DNA of 64,000 nt from Sporocytophaga myxococcoides DSM 11118 (GTDB lineage: Bacteria > Bacteroidota > Bacteroidia > Cytophagales > Cytophagaceae), in the NCBI RefSeq assembly GCF_000426725.1, contig NZ_AUFX01000003.1, positions 682,001-746,000 of the forward strand. The letters run 5' to 3'. This document shows positions 1 to 8,043 of the stretch, piece by piece. The translations under genes and the position numbers were made by a program. The notes under the pieces are model-generated. The model had not been told where the DNA came from and did no database searches. It saw nothing but the letters and a program-made list of their open reading frames with translations. Each line of letters starts with the position of its first letter. Position 1 is the stretch's first letter.

Positions 1-1
1 G

Positions 2-598
2 CAAATTGGTGAAATTCAACCATTTTACAAAAAACACCAATTAGAGAGGTTTAAATATCTAAAGTTAAAGATAAACTCAGAAAACGGATTCGACCTATTG
101 AATGAGGTACGTAAGCTTTCGAGCCAATCAATCATGATTGATGCAAATGAGAGCTGGCAGAATGTTGAAGAACTTATAAAATTTCTTGAAAAAATAAAAA
201 AAGATAATATTGTCTTTGTTGAACAACCTCTTCCATATAACTTTGAAGAGGAGTATAAATATCTTAAGCAAAATTGTACTTTAGATATTTTTGCTGATGA
301 ATCAATAACTGACAAAGCTGATTTCAAAAAATTAACCAAGCAATTTCATGGAATAAACGTGAAGTTGATGAAATCCGGCGGCTATTTGAATGGCATTAGA
401 CTTTTGAAAGATGCAAAAAAGCATGGACTAAAAACCATGATAGGCTGTATGGTAGAAACAAGTTTGGGTATTTCTTCAGCCATGAACCTTTGCAGCCTGA
501 CAGATTACAACGACCTTGATGGTTTTTTTGTAATTGATAATGAACCATTTAATCTAATAACAGAAAAAAAAGGACAGCTTTTTTATAGTAAAACTTAA
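2..598 (+). CDS. Dipeptide epimerase (enolase superfamily), 5' end cut by the window
   Basis: C-terminal barrel part of a mandelate-racemase/enolase-superfamily protein, most like L-Ala-D/L-Glu epimerases that interconvert dipeptides during cell-wall peptide recycling. The frame is open from the window edge, so the start lies outside. Visible catalytic landmarks in family order: KLKI (first lysine region), IMIDANESW (first metal Asp), VFVEQPLP (metal Glu), IFADESI (metal Asp/Glu) and NVKLMKSGG (second catalytic lysine). An internal ATG at 98 should not be taken as the start, because the conserved KLK motif lies before it. The next gene starts only 14 nt after the stop, so the two may be cotranscribed. 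The superfamily call is secure; the substrate is inferred. Confidence 0.85.
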   Translation, partial: QIGEIQPFYKKHQLERFKYLKLKINSENGFDLLNEVRKLSSQSIMIDANESWQNVEELIKFLEKIKKDNIVFVEQPLPYNFEEEYKYLKQNCTLDIFADESITDKADFKKLTKQFHGINVKLMKSGGYLNGIRLLKDAKKHGLKTMIGCMVETSLGISSAMNLCSLTDYNDLDGFFVIDNEPFNLITEKKGQLFYSKT

Positions 599-612
599 AT
601 TTTTAGGTAGGT

Positions 613-1749
613 ATGGCCAAGACCAAATCAAAAGAGACAAAAAAAAGCAGTAAACCTGCAGCTAAAAAATCTAAAGAAACAACTCAAAAGGCGGCTAAAA
701 AGTCGGCTGTAAAAAAAGTAGTTTCTAAGAAAGCAGCAGTAAAAAAGACTGTAGCCAAAAAAGCTGCGGTAAAAAAGGCTGTTGTGAAGGCGGTTGCTAA
801 AAAAACAGTAGCTAAAAAAGCTGTTGTGAAAGCAGTTGCAAAAAAAGCGGTAATAGCTAAAAAAGCAGATGGTAAAAAGACTTTACCTCCAAAAGCTGCA
901 GCTAAAAAAACAGCAAATAAAAAGGTTGAAGTTAAAAAAACTGCGACTAAACCGGCAACCAAAGCTGCCGTTGTTTCAAAAAACATAGCGCCTAAACCTA
1001 GTAAAGAAGTTAAAGTTACTAAACAAGAAGTTAAAGTTTCCAAAACTGCAGAAAAGAAAGTAGTAAGTAAGACTGCAGTGCCGGTAAAAAAAGCTGAACC
1101 GGCCTCAAAAACTACTTCTAAAAAACCTGAAGTCAAAGCTTCTGCTCCGACTGAGCCAGTGAAAGCTGCTCCTAAGCCGGAAATTAAAAAAGAGCCTTTG
1201 ATTCCGAGAAAACCAGATATTTACATACCTCATTTGGAAGACAATTTTGATACTTCCAATAGGGCAATACCTGATATAGATTTGAATGCTGATAAAAAAA
1301 TAGAACTCAAAAAAGAGTTGCTTAATAAGTGCATTGAAATGCAAAGCAACATTGTGCAGACTGCCAAAAAAGCTATGGATGATGCACAGGAAAGTGCTAA
1401 TGAAGAAGAAGGTGCGTCGGGAGAAGAAAGGTTTGAAGGTTTCAGAGAAACAATGCAGATCACAAGAGATATGTATGCGAGGCAGCTACAGGAAGGTATC
1501 AACAGTCTTTCTTTGCTAAAAAGAATTTTCCTGAATCCACAGGAAAGCATTGGTCTAGGATCTGTTGTTTACACTGAACTCCAAAATTATTTCATAAGTG
1601 TCAGCCTTGGGGAAACAAAGCTAGCCGAAAAAAATAGCTTTATCGCAATCTCTACCATGACTCCCCTATACCACGCCATGGCTGGTAAAAAGAAAGGGGA
1701 TAAATTTGTATTCAGAGATAAGGAATATACTATTCTTGAAACGTTTTAA
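613..1749 (+). CDS. Lys/Ala-rich histone H1-like protein with GreA/GreB-type C-terminal domain
   Basis: 378 residues in three parts. Residues 1 to about 200 are a low-complexity tail of AKK/VKK/AVKK repeats, like eukaryotic linker histone tails and bacterial H1-like proteins; it should bind nucleic acid non-specifically. Residues about 225-300 are a charged, helical, probably coiled-coil segment. The last about 70 residues (IGLGSVVYTELQNYF ... TPLYHAMAGKKKGDKF) resemble the C-terminal FKBP-like domain of GreA/GreB, including the SPLA-A-L-GKK-GD signature. In the Gre family this domain contacts RNA polymerase near the secondary channel. The fused protein is therefore inferred to tether polymerase-associated activity to DNA or RNA. 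The acidic GreA coiled-coil tip was not recognised, so transcript cleavage is not implied. A strong bidirectional terminator follows. Confidence 0.75.
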   Translation: MAKTKSKETKKSSKPAAKKSKETTQKAAKKSAVKKVVSKKAAVKKTVAKKAAVKKAVVKAVAKKTVAKKAVVKAVAKKAVIAKKADGKKTLPPKAAAKKTANKKVEVKKTATKPATKAAVVSKNIAPKPSKEVKVTKQEVKVSKTAEKKVVSKTAVPVKKAEPASKTTSKKPEVKASAPTEPVKAAPKPEIKKEPLIPRKPDIYIPHLEDNFDTSNRAIPDIDLNADKKIELKKELLNKCIEMQSNIVQTAKKAMDDAQESANEEEGASGEERFEGFRETMQITRDMYARQLQEGINSLSLLKRIFLNPQESIGLGSVVYTELQNYFISVSLGETKLAEKNSFIAISTMTPLYHAMAGKKKGDKFVFRDKEYTILETF

Positions 1750-1789
1750 TAAGCTTAATGCTAAAAGCACAAAACGTAAGGTAAAATAA

Positions 1790-1816
1790 AAAAAGTCCCT
1801 CAATGAGGGACTTTTT
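1790..1816. terminator. Bidirectional intrinsic terminator
   Basis: A perfect 12-bp inverted repeat (core AGTCCCTC/GAGGGACT) around a 3-nt loop, with A and T runs on its two sides. It lies between converging genes and can end both. Confidence 0.9.
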
Positions 1817-1849
1817 GCTTTAAGCCTTCCGCTTTATGCTTTCAGCTTT

Positions 1850-2398
1850 TTATTTCGTTGCTGAAGCATTCTGTTCAAAAGCATTCTTTATATCATCAAA
1901 CCCAACCTGTGCCTCAAACTTGGTAATCATCTCTAATTTTTCATCAAACAAATATAAAGATGGATACCCAATGGCATCAAATTGACGGTAAAAATCATCC
2001 TTTGCATCATGAAGTACTGTAATCTGAGGAAACTGAGCAAGCTTGTACAGATTATGAAATTGTTTCACCTGTTCAAGGCTATTGGGACTTATCATTAAAA
2101 TTTCAACATTCTGAAAATAATTAATGTTGTTCAAAATCTCAGTTGTTTCCTCCTGACATAAATCACACAAAGGATTAAAATAGACGATCATTATTTTCTT
2201 GTTTTGCGGAATATCTTTATTGGTATATTTTTTCCCATCAAGTCTCACAAAATTGATTTCCGGTATTTTATATCCTCCTTCATTCACTCTTACTAATTCT
2301 GCTTTGGTTATTATGTCATTTCCCATACTTAAGCTTGTCAAGCCAACCAACAAAAAGCAGATTATATATTTAAATTTCACTCCCATATCATTTATCAA
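1850..2398 (-). CDS. Exported thioredoxin-like (TlpA/peroxiredoxin-type) protein
   Basis: About 180 residues with a hydrophobic N-terminal signal (GVKFKYIICFLLVGLTSLSMG), then a thioredoxin-fold domain. The redox motif is Cys78-Asp-Leu-Cys81 in FNPLCDLCQEE, followed by a typical YPSLYLFDE cis-proline strand. It is probably periplasmic or membrane-anchored and reduces or transfers disulfides on exported proteins. Met5 (position 2386) is an equally good start and gives a cleaner signal peptide. It converges on the preceding gene and is divergent from the lipoprotein at 2499. The specific partner is unknown. Confidence 0.8.
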   Translation of the reverse strand: MINDMGVKFKYIICFLLVGLTSLSMGNDIITKAELVRVNEGGYKIPEINFVRLDGKKYTNKDIPQNKKIMIVYFNPLCDLCQEETTEILNNINYFQNVEILMISPNSLEQVKQFHNLYKLAQFPQITVLHDAKDDFYRQFDAIGYPSLYLFDEKLEMITKFEAQVGFDDIKNAFEQNASATK

Positions 2399-2498
2399 GT
2401 TACCCGAAAATATAACATGACCATTTCAATGGTTGTTATCATCCCCTTTAAACTTCAACAAAGACAAGGGTTTTGAGGTTGATTAGATAAAACAAAAG

Positions 2499-4082
2499 AT
2501 GAAGAGGCGAAAAATCACAATATTTTTACTGATTATTTTTTCCTTGATTACAACCTCCGGATACCTGGTTGGATGCAATGAAAGTAAAAATCCTGTATAC
2601 CCTGGAAGAAAACTGCAGGGCAAAACTCCTCTGTCTCTTGATACAACTGTTATTACAACACCAGGAATAGGTTATACCAAAGGCGATGTCTACAAATTTT
2701 TCTTCGGAGAACATTACAGAAAAATCTGGGCAACCCCTGTAGAAGTTCCTATTATTGATCTTGAGAATACTCATGGAGGACTTGCTTTTTCCAAAACAGG
2801 TGGAAACATGCAGACTATTAGTATTCGCTTAAAAAGCGCTGAAGGCAAACGATTTGTCTTAAGAGGAATAGATAAAGACCCAACCAAAATCTTACCTAAA
2901 ATATTGAAAATCCATCCAATAAAAGGTTTATTACAGGATCAGATATCTGCAATGAACCCTTATGGCCCACTTGCTATTCCGGGTCTTGCCAATGCAGCAG
3001 GGATCTTTCACACGAACCCAATACTGGTATATGTTCCGGACGAAAAAGATACTGAAGAATTTCTCGATGGATTAAGAGGTAAACTTGCCATGCTCGAAGA
3101 ATTCCCTGATGAGGAATGGGCCAATACCAAGCTATTTGGATTTGCCTCTGATATCATTTCCACAGAGGATATGCTGAGTGAAAGATTTAAAAATCAAAAT
3201 GCAAAAATAGATCCGAAAGCTTATGCAAAATGTCGACTGTTTGACTTACTGGTTGGCGACTGGGACAGACATTCCGATCAATGGAAATGGGCAGTGTTTG
3301 AAGATAGCACAGGAAAAGTTTTTAAACCTATCCCTAGAGACAGAGATATGGTTTTCTTTCAGTTTAACGATGGGTTAGTATTGAAACTTGCTGTTGCAAT
3401 TAATTCCAAACTACAATCATACGACTATGATATTCAAAGCATTAAAGGCATGGGAAAAAACAGCAGATATATAGATCGACTTGTTCTACCTGAACTTACT
3501 GAGACGGATTGGCAACTGATTATCAAAAATCTTCAGACATATATTACAGACTCTGTAATAGAAAATTCTATTAAAACCTGGCCGCAGCCTGTATTCAATC
3601 AAATTGGCCTTTCAACAATAGATAAACTTAAATATAGGAGAGATCATCTTTCTAAAACAGGAATTGAGTTTTATAAAATGATTCAGCAGGAACCTATAAT
3701 TGCTGGTACAGATAAAGAAGATCTCTTTAAAATTGTAAGGCAAAAAAATACAACAGAAGTTACAGTGTATGACAATGATGAAAAAAATATATTATTTAAA
3801 AAAGTATTTGACAATCATCTTACGAATAAAATAACTCTGTATGGCCTGAGAGGAGAAGATGAATTTATAATAGAGGGCAAAGCTAACAAGGGAATTCTAA
3901 TAAATATATATGGAGGAGAAGCATACGATAAAATTTTAGATCACTCAGAATTGAAAGGTATTTTAAAGAAAACAAGAGTGTATGAATACGGACCTAATCG
4001 TTATGAAGGCACCACACAAATAGAAGTATTCGGAACCGATCCATTGCATTATTACTTTGAAAGATCAGGAAGACGAGAATAA
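2499..4082 (+). CDS. Lipoprotein with kinase-like (FAM20/HipA/PI-kinase-type) catalytic motifs
   Basis: 527 residues. The N-terminus is a lipoprotein signal with lipobox LVGC (Cys26), so the mature protein is membrane-anchored outside the cytoplasm. The middle carries AYAKCRLFDLLVGDWDRHSDQWKW, with Asp256-Arg257-His258, followed by KPIPRDRDMVF (Asp281, Asp283). This pairing of a D-R-H catalytic loop with a metal-binding Asp about 25 residues later is typical of atypical kinases such as HipA, FAM20 and PI3/4-kinase-like proteins. Bacteroidota encode related domains attached to secreted metallophosphoesterases; no phosphoesterase part is present here. The last about 130 residues look like beta-strand repeats. 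Kinase activity is inferred, not shown. Confidence 0.6.
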   Translation: MKRRKITIFLLIIFSLITTSGYLVGCNESKNPVYPGRKLQGKTPLSLDTTVITTPGIGYTKGDVYKFFFGEHYRKIWATPVEVPIIDLENTHGGLAFSKTGGNMQTISIRLKSAEGKRFVLRGIDKDPTKILPKILKIHPIKGLLQDQISAMNPYGPLAIPGLANAAGIFHTNPILVYVPDEKDTEEFLDGLRGKLAMLEEFPDEEWANTKLFGFASDIISTEDMLSERFKNQNAKIDPKAYAKCRLFDLLVGDWDRHSDQWKWAVFEDSTGKVFKPIPRDRDMVFFQFNDGLVLKLAVAINSKLQSYDYDIQSIKGMGKNSRYIDRLVLPELTETDWQLIIKNLQTYITDSVIENSIKTWPQPVFNQIGLSTIDKLKYRRDHLSKTGIEFYKMIQQEPIIAGTDKEDLFKIVRQKNTTEVTVYDNDEKNILFKKVFDNHLTNKITLYGLRGEDEFIIEGKANKGILINIYGGEAYDKILDHSELKGILKKTRVYEYGPNRYEGTTQIEVFGTDPLHYYFERSGRRE

Positions 4083-4208
4083 CATCACTTCCTTATGGGA
4101 TAAATATACTTCTCATATGCTCCTTATTAATTAATAGAAGAAGTTAAAACACTATTCCACTCAAAATCAACTACTCTTTAAACACTTATCATACTTCCGG
4201 GTAATAAA

Positions 4209-4228
4209 TTAGTTATCCCGATAACTAA
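4209..4228. promoter_or_regulatory. Candidate operator: 9-bp inverted repeat upstream of the nuclease gene
   Basis: TTAGTTATC and GATAACTAA face each other across 2 nt, about 110 nt before the nuclease start. Perfect symmetry and the short spacer suit a dimeric repressor site. No regulator gene is adjacent, so this is only a candidate. Confidence 0.35.
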
Positions 4229-4340
4229 CAGCATTTAAGCTTGCAGGATAATAAATTCATTCCATATAGTAACTGAATGAAAAATAGATTATAAACTTTA
4301 TAATCACTCATAACAAAATTTTATCTGACCAACTAAAGCT

Positions 4341-5273
4341 ATGTTCAAAGTAAAATCAAAACACAAAGTCTCTTTCAATGAAATGAAAAGACTTGGGGAT
4401 ATTATTAATGGCACTGAAGCAAAAGCTGAAGAGGTACTTTACACAAAAGCTGAAAAATTAAAAGGAAGAGAAGGGTACAATCCCGACTTTCTTGAAGACT
4501 GGACAATAGACCTTCCCAAGGCAACTGGAATAAAGGCCAATGATATGTTAAAATTAAAAGACGTTGATGATGTTGAATTGAAATATACCCACTTCTCCAT
4601 TATTATGTCCCGCTCCCGTAAAATGTCAATGATTACCGGTGTTAATATTGATGGTAATCAATCACAAAAAATAGGACGATCAGATAAATGGTATCTGGAT
4701 AGCAGAATTGAAACAAACCAGCAATTTGGAAATGAGCTTTATCAAAACAACAGGTTCGACAGAGGACATATGGTAAGAAGGGAAGATCCTGTATGGGGAG
4801 ATGATGCAGCGACTGCAAACCTGGATACTTTCCACTACACCAATGCATGCCCTCAGATTGATGTGTTTAATCAACATACTTGGCTGGGACTTGAAAATTA
4901 CATCCTTCAAAATGCCAGAGTATATCAGATGAAAGTATCCGTTTTCACAGGTCCTTTTTTCACAAACAATGATATTACATATAAGGATGCACGAATTCCA
5001 GACGCTTACTGGAAGGTAATAGCATTTTTAAAGGAAGATGGTACTCCTTCTGCTACAGCCTATAAGATAAGCCAGGAAAAAGAACTATCTGATATGGAAT
5101 TTATATATGGCCCCTACAAAACCTATCAAGTCAGTATAAGAGAAGTGATGATGGATACAAATTTAGATTTTGAAGCTTTGGAACAATATGATGGATTTTC
5201 TCAGCATGAAATAATGTCTTCTCTTAATAATTTTAAGAGAGAGATAAGAAATTTTAATGATATAATGTTGTAA
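4341..5273 (+). CDS. DNA/RNA non-specific endonuclease (NUC1/EndoG family)
   Basis: 310 residues. The family signature FDRGHM is present with catalytic His143, and the metal-binding asparagine region follows as TNACPQIDVFNQHTWLGLENYIL. The downstream VFTGPFF and IPDAYWKV segments are also typical of the ββα-metal nucleases that cut DNA and RNA with Mg2+. No signal peptide is visible: the protein begins MFKVKSKHKVSFNEMKR. It is therefore either cytoplasmic or exported by another route. No immunity or inhibitor gene is recognised beside it. A strong terminator follows at 5298-5334. Confidence 0.9.
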   Translation: MFKVKSKHKVSFNEMKRLGDIINGTEAKAEEVLYTKAEKLKGREGYNPDFLEDWTIDLPKATGIKANDMLKLKDVDDVELKYTHFSIIMSRSRKMSMITGVNIDGNQSQKIGRSDKWYLDSRIETNQQFGNELYQNNRFDRGHMVRREDPVWGDDAATANLDTFHYTNACPQIDVFNQHTWLGLENYILQNARVYQMKVSVFTGPFFTNNDITYKDARIPDAYWKVIAFLKEDGTPSATAYKISQEKELSDMEFIYGPYKTYQVSIREVMMDTNLDFEALEQYDGFSQHEIMSSLNNFKREIRNFNDIML

Positions 5274-5297
5274 GCTTAAAGTCATTACTGCCGCTGT

Positions 5298-5334
5298 AAA
5301 GAAAAAGGAGGGTGTAATTGCCTCCTTTTTCTTT
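5298..5334 (+). terminator. Intrinsic terminator after the nuclease gene
   Basis: A 14-bp perfect stem (GGAGG/CCTCC core extended by A5/T5 arms) with a T-rich 3' side. It lies 25 nt after the nuclease stop codon. Confidence 0.85.
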
Positions 5335-5454
5335 TGTAGTTTCATGGGCCTAAACCTTAAACCGGAATTAAGCATTAGAAAAATATCAGTGTTAATCAGC
5401 TTTAAAATTCCTAAACTGACTTTACAGAGAATTCTCTTTTATCCTTGATTTACT

Positions 5455-7884
5455 TTAAACTTTAACTCTGAGTGTTACCAAAAAATTTCTACCAGGAGCA
5501 CTAATGCCAGAAGCAAAAATTCTATAATTTCTATCTAATAAATTCTCAGCAGAAAACTGAAGCTGAATATACTTATTTACTTCAAAGGCTGTTCTGATGT
5601 TAAGGGTATACCATGAAGGCATACCATCGGAAGTTGCCTGGGCAATGTTGTCTTCACCCACCAAATTGTAATTCTTTATCCTTTTCCATCCATTATACAA
5701 AACAAAAAACTCTCCTCTGAACCTTTTCACTTTTACATTGACTGAACTTCTTCCGAATGCCGGAGGAATATGATCCAGAGGATAGTCAGAAGAATCAGTT
5801 TTAATTCTTCCATATGTATAATTAAATGTATTGGCCAATACAACGTTTTTAGTTATCTCAGCATAGAGGGTAAAATTCCCACCATAAATATATGCTTTAC
5901 CTGCATTGACACTTGTTTGCACTCTGCTCATCTTGCCATCATATAGAATAGAGTCTTGTCCATTGAACCTACCAAACTTTGTTGTTATAGCATTGGTATA
6001 CCAGGTATAAAAGGCTGTCCCTTCCAGATGAATTCTATTGGATAATGATTTTGCTATAGTCAACTCTCCATTGTAAGTATACTCCGGTTTTAAATTTGGA
6101 TTTGGTACAATGACATTACCTGGCACGGACTCAAACACTTTACTTAGATCATCTACATTAGGAGAGCGAAAGCCGGTTGAGCCAAATACAGATAACCTCC
6201 AGGACTTTTCAGGAAGAAAAACAAGTCCGATATTTCCATTTAAAGCTCCATTCGTTTGCTTGATATCGGAATAAGGGAATGGGAAAAAAGTCTTCTCTCC
6301 AAAGTTGGCTTTCAATTCTACATTACTGTATCTGACACCTTCTGATAAGATAAGTTTTTTATTAAGCTCAATGCTATGAGTTAGATATCCGGCAATAGTT
6401 CTCATTGATGAACCCCCATTAGGATATCTTGTATCTAGCGGAGTTCTTATCCCTGTTACTACACTCTCACCATATGCAGAAGAACCTACCCTATTATAAT
6501 TCACTTCTAGGCCATAGCGGAATTCATTCTTTTTCACTGCCTTTTCCATATCAAGATTAAATGAATAGATGTCCAGCTTTTCTATCCTGCTATTTCTAAC
6601 CTCTTTGTTAAATCTTCTGTCATAACGGCTTTCTTCAATTTTCTGATAGGCAAGTATGATTCTGGCTTTATCATAAAAAGCTGTCTTCTCGTTCAAATCC
6701 AGATGATACGATCCCAATAATCTTTTCTGAGGACCATAGAACCATTCAGCATAAGCAGGCTTACCGCTAAACTGAGCCAGTCTGTCATAACGTGGTATAT
6801 CTGAGCTAGTGGAATATTGAAAATTTAATGTATGTGTAACTTTTGATGAAGGTGAGAATAATATCTTTTGTAAAAAATCATACTGTTTGTACCCTGACTG
6901 TTTTTGAATATCAGGATTACTATTAGTTAAAACAGAATCCTTACCTCCTATCCTTTCTACATAAAAGTTTCTTTTACCAAAATCTTTGTATGCCGCTCTC
7001 CTATCTCCACCCTGTCTTAAATCATCAAAATCAGAATATGTAAAACTTGTAAGTGAAGCAATTTTATTAAAACCTATATTTAAATCAATATGTCCTGTCT
7101 TTTCAGAATTGGCAGACGAATATCTGGTATAGGCATTGGCACTGGCGAAAGTTTTGCCTTTACTTCCTGATAAAACTGGTCTTTTAGTGTAGAAACTCAT
7201 TACACCTCCCAAAGCATCACTGCCATAAATAACAGATCCAGGTCCAAACAACAATTCTGTTCTTTCTATAACACTATTATCAAGGGTAATTACATTTTGC
7301 AAATGCCCTCCCCTGTATACAGCATTATTCATCCTGATACCGTCAACAACCATTAATACCTTATTTGCTTCAAACCCTCTCATAATTGGACTTCCCCCTC
7401 CCATCTGACTCCTTTGTACAAATACATTTCCTGTGTTCTGGAGAACATCCGCAGTGGTTTCCTGGCTCGCGAATTGCATTTCGCCGGAATTTATAACTTG
7501 TATCTGTCTTGGAATATCCTTTCTGTTCTCTTCAAACTTACTACCTGAAACTACTATTCCGTCTATCAACCCGGTTTCTTCAGATAATAGCACTTTAAAT
7601 CCTGAAGCACTTAAATTGATAAAACTGATAACATACGGCTTATACCCCACAAGTTGAAACCGTATACTATCAGATTGTTCAAACTGAGAGATATCGGCCT
7701 GACCTTTAGAATTGGACGTTGTATAAATCTGTTTTTGATGATCACTAATAAATACACCTTCAAGTGGTGCTTGACTAATCCCATCATTGATAGTTACTTT
7801 CTGCGCATTTATTCTGAAACTAATCAAGAAAAAAAATACAGCAAAACTTAACCCTCTATAGGTATTTCTTTTAACAAAGATCAT
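5455..7884 (-). CDS. TonB-dependent outer-membrane receptor, possibly heme/iron
   Basis: 809 residues. Signal peptide 1-27 ends in INAQ. Residues about 28-110 are a carboxypeptidase-regulatory-like beta domain common in Bacteroidota receptors. The plug domain covers about 115-230 (IPRQIQVINSGEMQ ... GGGSPIMRGFEANKVLMVVDGIRMNN ... GPGSVIYGSDALGGVMSF). The rest is a 22-strand beta-barrel ending in the aromatic-rich NLLDRNYRIFASGISAPGRNFLVTLRVKV. The plug wording and the SGI.APGRNF end recall hemoglobin/transferrin-type receptors, so heme or iron is a reasonable substrate guess only. It takes energy from TonB-ExbBD across the periplasm. The preceding gene on the same strand ends 159 nt upstream. 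Confidence 0.85.
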   Translation of the reverse strand: MIFVKRNTYRGLSFAVFFFLISFRINAQKVTINDGISQAPLEGVFISDHQKQIYTTSNSKGQADISQFEQSDSIRFQLVGYKPYVISFINLSASGFKVLLSEETGLIDGIVVSGSKFEENRKDIPRQIQVINSGEMQFASQETTADVLQNTGNVFVQRSQMGGGSPIMRGFEANKVLMVVDGIRMNNAVYRGGHLQNVITLDNSVIERTELLFGPGSVIYGSDALGGVMSFYTKRPVLSGSKGKTFASANAYTRYSSANSEKTGHIDLNIGFNKIASLTSFTYSDFDDLRQGGDRRAAYKDFGKRNFYVERIGGKDSVLTNSNPDIQKQSGYKQYDFLQKILFSPSSKVTHTLNFQYSTSSDIPRYDRLAQFSGKPAYAEWFYGPQKRLLGSYHLDLNEKTAFYDKARIILAYQKIEESRYDRRFNKEVRNSRIEKLDIYSFNLDMEKAVKKNEFRYGLEVNYNRVGSSAYGESVVTGIRTPLDTRYPNGGSSMRTIAGYLTHSIELNKKLILSEGVRYSNVELKANFGEKTFFPFPYSDIKQTNGALNGNIGLVFLPEKSWRLSVFGSTGFRSPNVDDLSKVFESVPGNVIVPNPNLKPEYTYNGELTIAKSLSNRIHLEGTAFYTWYTNAITTKFGRFNGQDSILYDGKMSRVQTSVNAGKAYIYGGNFTLYAEITKNVVLANTFNYTYGRIKTDSSDYPLDHIPPAFGRSSVNVKVKRFRGEFFVLYNGWKRIKNYNLVGEDNIAQATSDGMPSWYTLNIRTAFEVNKYIQLQFSAENLLDRNYRIFASGISAPGRNFLVTLRVKV

Positions 7885-7994
7885 TGCTTTGATATTTAGA
7901 AGATTTTAAATAGATAAAAATGAAATCTGATTTTAAATCACCAATCCCTCAATTGGCATATATTAGACGTACATACAGTTTATTAAAAATCATA

Positions 7995-8024
7995 GACACT
8001 TCAAAAAATAATTTTCGAAGTGCC
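7995..8024 (-). terminator. Probable terminator of the 1800-residue gene
   Basis: Imperfect hairpin CACTTC..GAAGTG with A/T-rich inner stem, followed on the minus strand by a T-rich tract. It lies just after the stop codon at 8044. Stem strength is moderate. Confidence 0.5.
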
Positions 8025-8043
8025 TATAATTATACTAAAGGAG

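Noticed and set aside
684-1550. Minus-strand frames opposite the Lys/Ala-rich gene
   Set aside because: They are mirrors of the AAA/GCT-rich repeats in the plus-strand gene, which has the clear domain.
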